Positions 7,889 to 12,077 of a DNA stretch of 12,077 nucleotides are shown here, piece after piece. The stretch comes from an uncultured Eubacteriales bacterium. Lineage in GTDB: Bacteria; Bacillota; Clostridia; Peptostreptococcales; Anaerovoracaceae. The stretch spans positions 1 to 12,077 of the forward strand of contig UQEW01000066.1 of the NCBI GenBank assembly GCA_900540145.1, written 5' to 3'. The notes under the pieces were generated by a model. The model did no database searches. It saw only the letters and a list, made by a program, of their open reading frames with translations, and was not told where the DNA came from. The position numbers were made by a program, and so were the translations under genes. Numbering within the stretch: the stretch's first letter is position 1; the number at the start of each line of letters is the position of its first letter.

Positions 7889-8093
7889 AGAAAAAGTAAG
7901 TTCCAGATGAAAGATAAAGCTCTGTTTTCAATACGAAAAAGATAGATATATCTTGAAAAAGTACGGTCTTTTGTGTAAATTTAAGTAATGGATCTGGATT
8001 TTTGCGTACTCTAAAGCGGAACATGCGGAGGCTTTTCTTTTTAGTGAAAGACAAAGTTCCACATGCCCTTTTGGGATGGTTTAGAGCATGTCA

Positions 8094-8112
8094 TGTGTGC
8101 AGGTTCATGGGA
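8094..8112 (+). repeat. Internal inverted repeat of the IS, left arm
   Basis: TGTGTGCAGGTTCATGGGA matches the minus-strand reading of 9412-9430 (TTTGTGCATGTTCATGGGA) at 17 of 19 positions. The two arms enclose the transposase gene with little to spare: the left arm is 35 bases past its stop codon and the right arm 16 bases before its start codon. Confidence 0.6.
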
Positions 8113-8147
8113 ATCTTCTGATCAGAGTGGGTTGAAAGGGATGCGGC

Positions 8148-9395
8148 CTACTCTATCTCAAGCAAAAACGGCTTTAATGTGACGGCATCAGGCTGTATAC
8201 GGAAGATTCCCAGCTTATGCAGGATATCTTCGCTGTACAGGAAAGAAAAGACCTCATAAGGTGTTTTGCCGCCGAGGATCTTCCTTGGCACAGAATTGAT
8301 GTGGCTGAACATAATGTTCAGATCATGCTGAGTCAAAGAAGAAAGCTTTCTGCCATTAGGCAGGATATTCCTGACCAGATTATGATTGTTCTCAACGTGA
8401 GGTTTCTGAGAGGGAGTCTGGGGATCACAATAGAAGATATTTGATCTTGGTTTTCCGGTCAGAGAATTGGTTTCAAAGAGGGAGACTTTTTCAAACTCGG
8501 AGCCTCTGTCAGTGAGGATGAGGGAGAAGAGTCTGAAGAAATCATCAGCGAGGATATCCTCAAGCAAGTCAAAGGAATAGGCCATAGATTCAGAGGTCTT
8601 TTCATGATGGAGGATACCTATCATCAGAGAGGTATTCTGAAAAGAGAAAGTCTGGATATATGGACCGTCCGGCTGATTGTAGAGGGTATCCATTTCAGTA
8701 GTAGGGACACAAGGGTGCTCCTTGCAGAACAGAAGGTAGTCGGAATACTTGTGGCCGTCGTAATTAACAGGTTCTTTGCGTACTTTGATCTTTTTTCTCT
8801 GACGCATAGATACCTGCCTTCTGAGAGAGAAGTTATCGATGCCGAAATCCTTGAAAATGCCGCCTTCGATGTATGTATAAAGGGATTTGACGGAAATATC
8901 AAGTTCAGGGTGGTTTTCAAGGATATGATAAAGAGACTGGCCTTTATCAAGGAGTGGCTTGATAGTTTGAGCAATTAGGATTCTGTGAGGCTCAGACAGG
9001 TTCACACCTTGTCTTGAAACGGACAGATGGAAGAGATACTCTTCGTGGGATTTTGAAGCATTGTAGAAGAAGTGATCCAATCTGCACCTTTTGATGTGTT
9101 CACAGTGATTACAGGCACCAATGGAGCGGTCACGAAGGGAGCAGGACTGCTCTTTGTATTGAGGGCATTTTTCGGAGCAAAGTTCGCGAGGCTTGGTGCA
9201 TGATTTGAAATTAGTGCAGATAATGGGAGAATTAAAGCGATTACGAGGCTTAAGCTTTCTGTGGGTTTTGATCTCCTTGGCAACGGTGGAAGGGTCCTTG
9301 CCGATAATACGTGCGATAGCGGTTTTAGAGAGACGGTTTTCGATTCCATCCTGGATAGCTTTTCTTTGATCTAAAGTGAGATGTTTTGATTTCAT
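8148..9395 (-). CDS. IS30-family DDE transposase
   Basis: A 415-residue transposase that catalyses cut-and-paste or circle-mediated movement of the host element. An N-terminal helix-turn-helix (KHLTLDQRKAIQDGI to TVAKEI, residues about 4-43) is followed by a cysteine-rich stretch (several CxxxxC/CxxC pairs, about 60-110) that could bind zinc. The catalytic core shows D236 (EMDTL), D296 (LTDRGSEF) and E335 (HVENNHN), then the TPYEVF signature near the end; D296 and E335 are separated by 38 residues. I chose the ATG at 9393-9395 because GAAAGGA lies seven bases upstream and the family's conserved N-terminus begins there. An in-frame ATG 28 codons earlier has no ribosome binding site and an unlike sequence. 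No frameshift or stop is visible, so it appears active. Confidence 0.9.
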   Translation of the reverse strand: MKSKHLTLDQRKAIQDGIENRLSKTAIARIIGKDPSTVAKEIKTHRKLKPRNRFNSPIICTNFKSCTKPRELCSEKCPQYKEQSCSLRDRSIGACNHCEHIKRCRLDHFFYNASKSHEEYLFHLSVSRQGVNLSEPHRILIAQTIKPLLDKGQSLYHILENHPELDISVKSLYTYIEGGIFKDFGIDNFSLRRQVSMRQRKKIKVRKEPVNYDGHKYSDYLLFCKEHPCVPTTEMDTLYNQPDGPYIQTFSFQNTSLMIGILHHEKTSESMAYSFDLLEDILADDFFRLFSLILTDRGSEFEKVSLFETNSLTGKPRSNIFYCDPQTPSQKPHVENNHNLVRNILPNGRKLSSLTQHDLNIMFSHINSVPRKILGGKTPYEVFSFLYSEDILHKLGIFRIQPDAVTLKPFLLEIE

Positions 9396-9411
9396 GTTAG
9401 TGTCCTTTCTG

Positions 9412-9430
9412 TCCCATGAACATGCACAAA
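9412..9430 (-). repeat. Internal inverted repeat of the IS, right arm
   Basis: This is the partner of 8094-8112 (17 of 19 matches in inverted orientation). It lies in the transposase leader, between the candidate promoter and the ribosome binding site. It could therefore pair with the 3' untranslated region of the same mRNA or act as an internal protein-binding site. Confidence 0.6.
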
Positions 9431-9450
9431 TACAGGATAACCGGAAATCA

Positions 9451-9479
9451 ATCTTACATAAAGAGTTGATGAAAAACAA
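9451..9479 (-). promoter_or_regulatory. Candidate transposase promoter
   Basis: On the minus strand TTGTTT (9474-9479) and TAAGAT (9451-9456) are separated by 17 bases and lie just inside the right end of the element, upstream of the transposase start at 9395. Both boxes are moderate matches to the housekeeping consensus. The leader would be about 50 bases and contain the right arm of the internal repeat. Confidence 0.35.
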
Positions 9480-9500
9480 ATTTCGTTAAAGGAAGATACA

Positions 9501-9524
9501 TCTGGAAGTTAGTTTTTCATTTCA
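9501..9524 (-). repeat. Terminal inverted repeat, right
   Basis: This is the exact 24-base inverted partner of 7865-7888. It lies upstream of the transposase gene and two bases inside the right 13-base direct repeat. Unlike the left end it has no second copy of the core next to it. Confidence 0.9.
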
Positions 9525-9526
9525 AG

Positions 9527-9539
9527 CTTTTTGCTTTGA
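9527..9539 (+). repeat. 13-base target-site duplication, right copy
   Basis: An exact copy of CTTTTTGCTTTGA at 7850-7862. Only 22 bases separate it from the -35 box of the cysteine desulfidase promoter, so that core promoter survived the insertion. Confidence 0.85.
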
Positions 9540-9561
9540 AAGTAAATATAATAAACTGCCC

Positions 9562-9590
9562 TTGACCTTAGATATTATTTCTGATATTAT
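9562..9590 (+). promoter_or_regulatory. Promoter of the cysteine desulfidase gene
   Basis: TTGACC (9562-9567) and TATTAT (9585-9590) are separated by exactly 17 bases, which predicts a transcript start near 9597 and a leader of about 33 bases. Five of six bases match consensus in each box. This is the best housekeeping-type promoter in the window. Confidence 0.75.
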
Positions 9591-9593
9591 CAG
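9581..9593. promoter_or_regulatory. Candidate operator palindrome over the -10 box
   Basis: CTGATATTATCAG is a perfect palindrome (CTGATA, centre T, TATCAG) that covers the -10 box of the desulfidase promoter. GATATTAT is also repeated directly at 9571-9578 and 9583-9590. A protein bound here would block RNA polymerase. The divergent GntR-type regulator is the obvious candidate. The region of its own -10 box (AATATATCAC, 7841-7850) resembles one half of the site, but binding is inference. Confidence 0.45.
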
Positions 9594-9629
9594 TAGTGTA
9601 ATTAAATTCTTCCAGCCAGGAGGTCCTTT

Positions 9630-10934
9630 ATGAACAATCAACTATATGAGGAGTTTAAAGAAATTCTCCATTCAGAACTCATTCCTGCTCTCGGATGCAC
9701 GGAACCGGGGGCTATAGCATATGCGGCTGCTCAGACGAGAGCGCTTCTCGGAGAAAAGCCTGACTCTATTGAGCTTTGGTGCAGCGGTAACATAGTAAAA
9801 AACGTGAAAGGCGTCATCGTTCCCAACTCCGGCGGTATGCGAGGCATAGAAGCGGCAGCTGTGTTAGGAATATTAGCAACCCCAAATATCTGTTCAGATG
9901 AAAACGACCTGGAAGTCCTGAATAATATTACTCAAGATGATATAAACGAAGCTAAAACCCTGCTAAAAAACAATTTTTGCAAGTGCCATCTGGAAGAGGA
10001 CACTCCAAACTTGTATATTAAGGTAATCGCAAGAAGTGGCCGGCACCAAGCGCAGGTTATAATAAAGGACAGCCATACCAATATAGTTTCTAAAGTTCTC
10101 GACGGAAATATAATAGTTGACGGCGATAGCATCCACTCAGATGCATATATCGAAAAGTTGAAAGACAAGCTGTCGGTAAAAGAAATTTTAAAGTTTGCCG
10201 ATATGTTGACCGAACAAGACGGAGAAAAGATTTTTGCCATGCAGGTGGAGGCCAATTCAGCCATAGCCGAGGAAGGCTTGACAGGTGATTACGGCGCCAG
10301 AGTAGGACAAACTCTGCTCAAGTCAAGAGGAGGAAAATCGGTGCAAGCTCGTGCGGTAGCCAAGGCTGCCGCAGGCTCGGATGCCAGAATGAATGGCTGC
10401 ATAATGCCTGTCGTCATCAATTCCGGAAGCGGTAATCAAGGTATAACCGTCACCGTTCCTGTAGTAGAATATGTCAAAGATATGGGCTTAAGCAGAGACA
10501 TGCTTTATAAGGCTTTATCCATAAGCAATTTAATCTCCATTCACATAAAGCACCATATAGGAAAGCTTTCCGCATTTTGCGGAGCGGTAAGCGCTTCATG
10601 CGGCAGCGGCGCCGCCATAGCTTATCTGAAAGGTGCAGACTACAATCAAATATGCCACACCATATCCAATACCCTTGGAAATGTAGGCGGTATAGTATGC
10701 GACGGAGCCAAGGCCTCCTGTGCTGCTAAAATCGCCTCATCCTTGGATGCTGCTTTCCTCGGATACGACATGGCGAAAGACGATCTTTGCTTCAAATCCG
10801 GCGAAGGATTTGTCGAAGAAGATATCGAAGAGACCATAGATAATATGGGCAAAATCGGGCGATACGGCATGAAAAGCACCGATAAGGAAATACTTCATCT
10901 CATGCTTGGTCACAAAGATTATATTTGCGATTAA
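9630..10934 (+). CDS. cyuA: L-cysteine desulfidase, CyuA/UPF0597 family
   Basis: A 434-residue cytosolic enzyme, full length for its family. Members related to L-serine dehydratase alpha chains break L-cysteine into pyruvate, ammonia and hydrogen sulfide using an oxygen-labile iron-sulfur cluster rather than pyridoxal phosphate. The N-terminal motif PALGCTEPGAIAYAAA (C23) is diagnostic. Further candidate cluster cysteines are C317 and C324 (FCGAVSASCGSG) and C357 and C364 (VCDGAKASC). Glycine-rich stretches such as NSGSGNQG (about 270) are also typical. AGGAGG at 9618-9623, six bases upstream, fixes the start. The gene has its own strong promoter and is transcribed divergently from the GntR/FCD regulator, which probably controls it. 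In an anaerobe it could supply energy or detoxify cysteine. A broader serine or related amino-acid dehydratase activity cannot be excluded from sequence. Confidence 0.85.
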   Translation: MNNQLYEEFKEILHSELIPALGCTEPGAIAYAAAQTRALLGEKPDSIELWCSGNIVKNVKGVIVPNSGGMRGIEAAAVLGILATPNICSDENDLEVLNNITQDDINEAKTLLKNNFCKCHLEEDTPNLYIKVIARSGRHQAQVIIKDSHTNIVSKVLDGNIIVDGDSIHSDAYIEKLKDKLSVKEILKFADMLTEQDGEKIFAMQVEANSAIAEEGLTGDYGARVGQTLLKSRGGKSVQARAVAKAAAGSDARMNGCIMPVVINSGSGNQGITVTVPVVEYVKDMGLSRDMLYKALSISNLISIHIKHHIGKLSAFCGAVSASCGSGAAIAYLKGADYNQICHTISNTLGNVGGIVCDGAKASCAAKIASSLDAAFLGYDMAKDDLCFKSGEGFVEEDIEETIDNMGKIGRYGMKSTDKEILHLMLGHKDYICD

Positions 10935-10968
10935 AACGCAATACATATACATTCCTTAATCACACGAT

Positions 10969-11002
10969 GGGCTGTCTCTAATTTTTCATTGAGAGGCAGC
11001 CC
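10969..11002 (+). terminator. Hairpin after the cysteine desulfidase gene
   Basis: GGGCTGTCTCT (10969-10979) pairs with AGAGGCAGCCC to 11002 over 11 positions with one G-T pair, around a loop of about 12 bases. It lies 34 bases past the stop codon, as a terminator would, and between convergent genes. Neither side has a real T run (CTTCAAAT on the plus strand), so it may act only weakly or serve as a stability stem. Confidence 0.5.
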
Positions 11003-11017
11003 CTTCAAATATAATTT

Positions 11018-11505
11018 CTATTCTAAATTTATATCCAACTTGCACAGTTTTTCAAGCATTATCTCATCTTCTGTCGGAGCTTCGGTCGATGCGTCTATTT
11101 CCCGGCGTATGTTCATCATCTTTTCGTCAGTTATGTTGATTACTTCGGCGCATTGACGCAACTCCTCCACGATTTCATCCTGCATAACTACATCCTGCTT
11201 ATACTTAATCTGATGTTCAAGACTCGCCCAAAAGTCCATAGCAATGGTGCGTATCTGCACCTCCACCTTCATATCACAAGTCTGTTCAGAAAAGTGTACC
11301 GGTATTTTCACAATATAACCCTGATACCTGCCACATCGTTTATATATTTTTCTATATTTTCCACAGAAAACGCAAGATTCTTGCGGCCCAGCTTCTCGCT
11401 GATGCTTACGGTTTTCTTGAGTCTGGTATTTATAAAACTTATGGGGTTATAACTGTATCGTACGTTAAACTCAGTACTGAGTACATCTCTTGTTCTTTTC
11501 CGATC
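11018..11505 (-). pseudogene. Decayed RelQ-type small alarmone synthetase ((p)ppGpp synthetase)
   Basis: Read leftwards from 11505, one frame encodes a RelA/SpoT-like start (VLSTEFNVRYSYNPI, then EKLGRKNLAFSVENIEKYI and NDVAGIRVI) and then hits TGA. The end continues in another frame from about 11313 with IVKIPVHF, then VEVQIRTIAMDFWASLEHQI and a normal helical C-terminus ending DINLE. The signature QIRTIAMDFWASLEH identifies the synthetase family. Compared with the family as I know it, roughly 40 residues between GIRVI and IVKIPV are missing, including the KDYI-PK-NGYRSLH loop that holds the guanine-stacking tyrosine. The N-terminus is also lost: a stop lies at 11506-11508, with no start codon or ribosome binding site. 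The remaining open piece (11018-11311, GTG start) could not make (p)ppGpp. Small alarmone synthetases are often redundant, so loss is tolerable. Confidence 0.8.
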
Positions 11506-11599
11506 TTATTTTAATGATACACCTTATATTTCTTGATTCTGTGATTTTAATCTACGGGAACGGTGTTTTTAAAATGATAGAAATATGTTTGATCAAAAA

Positions 11600-11620
11600 C
11601 CGGCTGCCATCAGCAGCCGG
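11600..11620 (-). terminator. Bidirectional intrinsic terminator
   Basis: CCGGCTGC (11600-11607) and GCAGCCGG (11613-11620) form a perfect eight-pair GC-rich stem with a five-base loop. Five T residues follow on the minus strand (A-run 11595-11599) and five on the plus strand (11623-11627). It lies 17 bases past the stop codon of the small membrane-protein gene and is most likely its terminator. Confidence 0.85.
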
Positions 11621-11637
11621 ACTTTTTAAGCCTTTCT

Positions 11638-11814
11638 TTAGCTTCTTCTGCTTATCATAGGTACGAGGCAGAGCAGAAGAGCAATTCCGACTACTCCTAC
11701 GACTATTCCGTATATCATCATGCCTTCAAATACCATAACCATACACATGCCTATAGCAAAGAAAATGCCTCCGGCAGCTCCAAGTATCATTGAAATAAGA
11801 TTTTTCTTAGTCAT
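11638..11814 (-). CDS. Small two-helix membrane protein (58 residues)
   Basis: The frame MTKKNLISMILGAAGGIFF to MISRRS encodes 58 residues with two hydrophobic helices (about 7-29 and 33-53), a lysine-rich start and an arginine-rich end, so both ends probably face the cytoplasm. GGAGG (11825-11829) lies ten bases upstream and a strong terminator follows the stop, which makes this a well-formed single-gene unit despite its size. From memory it resembles small Firmicutes membrane proteins that begin MxKKxxISMILGxxGG and have an IGMCM stretch; their function is unknown to me. No catalytic residues are visible. Confidence 0.8.
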   Translation of the reverse strand: MTKKNLISMILGAAGGIFFAIGMCMVMVFEGMMIYGIVVGVVGIALLLCLVPMISRRS

Positions 11815-11829
11815 AATATATCATCCTCC

Positions 11830-11980
11830 ATCGTTAATTATTGTATCTTTACATTAGCTGCCGCATATTTTTAAAATGCTTGGGAAATGTTTAAGAATTA
11901 TTAAAAAATCTGCTTATCGTCTTGCCCTAAGCCTATACACAATACGAGCCGCAGACAGTGCATTCCTCGTACCGGGAGAC
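11830..11980. other. Non-coding spacer upstream of the small membrane protein
   Basis: This AT-rich stretch must hold the promoter of the small membrane-protein gene. A minus-strand TACAAT at 11840-11845 could be its -10, but I find no matching -35. TACGAG at 11943-11948 and CTCGTA at 11966-11971 could pair across a loop of 17 bases, without a T run. I see no gene here. Confidence 0.4.
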
Positions 11981-12077
11981 TTATTTGTGCTCTTCTTTGC
12001 TGTCTGTGTGTTTTTCCAAGCCGCTGCCGTAGACGGCGGCGAGCATGTCGCGTAAGAAGGATTTTGATATCGTACAT
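11981..12077 (-). CDS. C-terminal end of a gene running off the window (partial)
   Basis: The minus-strand frame that ends at TAA 11981-11983 has 31 visible residues, containing SKSFLRDMLAAVYGSGLEKH and a charged tail ending EEHK. The codon use (GGC, GTC, TAC, CTC) and amphipathic residues look like a real protein end, and it is followed by a non-coding gap. I do not recognise the family. An overlapping frame on the same strand that is very arginine-rich is less plausible. Only the tail is present, so no function is proposed. Confidence 0.35.
   Translation of the reverse strand, partial: CTISKSFLRDMLAAVYGSGLEKHTDSKEEHK

Larger units (their letters stand above)
7863..9526 (-). mobile_element. 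Complete IS30-family insertion sequence (about 1.66 kb)
   Basis: The element is bounded by perfect 24-base inverted repeats (7865-7888 and 9501-9524) and, outside two extra bases at each end, by a 13-base direct repeat of the target. It carries one full-length DDE transposase gene on the minus strand. The region 7889-8147, downstream of the transposase, is non-coding and unusually long; it contains a second near-copy of the terminal repeat (7891-7907) and one arm of an internal 19-base inverted repeat (8094-8112). With intact ends and an intact gene, the element looks capable of movement. It sits between the divergent GntR and cysteine desulfidase genes. Confidence 0.88.

Noticed and set aside
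7815..8054. 79-codon minus-strand frame next to the GntR gene
   Set aside because: It crosses the left edge of the insertion sequence and both repeats, so it is a chance frame created by the insertion, with no family match.
8604..8978. Overlapping frames on both strands inside the transposase gene
   Set aside because: They are shadows of the IS30 transposase, whose catalytic residues and conserved motifs are all in one other frame.
9396..9479. Longer transposase start giving 443 residues
   Set aside because: The extra 28 residues are Cys/hydrophobic and unlike the family, no ribosome binding site precedes the upstream ATG, and a good one precedes the ATG at 9393-9395.
11943..11971. TACGAG...CTCGTA as a terminator for the right-edge gene
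   Set aside because: It has only six pairs, a 17-base loop and no T run, so it may be chance.
1..12077. CRISPR array, tRNA or rRNA genes
   Set aside because: I found no regularly spaced repeats of the right length, no cloverleaf-type gene and no ribosomal RNA signature anywhere in the window.

Overview
The window looks like a piece of a chromosome from a moderately low-GC Gram-positive anaerobe, most likely a member of the Clostridia. The evidence is a sortase-type C-terminal anchor on a giant secreted protein, strong AGGAGG-type ribosome binding sites, a cysteine desulfidase of the CyuA type, and a decayed RelQ-type small alarmone synthetase. I cannot name the species from the sequence alone.

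Left half (1-7147), all genes on the minus strand. A two-gene unit reads leftwards: a YibE/F-family multipass membrane protein (5802-7010), then 43 bases later an 1826-residue cell-wall-anchored protein (278-5758). The large protein has a signal peptide, three related N-terminal modules interleaved with two chitobiase-C-terminal-like modules, a PHP/CehA-McbA-type metallohydrolase domain with a complete set of metal ligands, a class-I glutamine-amidotransferase-like domain, tandem OB-fold-like domains, a Ser/Asp linker and a TPKTG sorting signal. A hairpin terminator lies at 201-232. The unit is insulated from the upstream regulator gene by a clear intrinsic terminator at 7113-7147.

Middle (7177-10934). 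A GntR/FCD regulator (minus) and a CyuA-type L-cysteine desulfidase (plus) are divergently oriented. Their shared regulatory region, about 146 bases originally, has been split by an intact IS30-family insertion sequence (about 1.66 kb). The element has perfect 24-base terminal inverted repeats and a 13-base direct repeat on both sides. The cyuA promoter is intact to the right of the insertion and carries a perfect palindrome over its -10 box. The best candidate -35 box of the regulator gene was displaced by the element.

Right end (10935-12077). A hairpin follows cyuA. Next come a RelQ-like (p)ppGpp synthetase pseudogene with an internal deletion that removes the substrate loop, a bidirectional terminator, an unlisted 58-residue two-helix membrane protein gene (11638-11814, minus), and the probable C-terminal end of a gene running off the edge.

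The parts most worth a second look are the giant surface metallohydrolase with its YibE/F partner, and the IS insertion in the regulator/desulfidase control region with its unusual duplication length and internal repeats.
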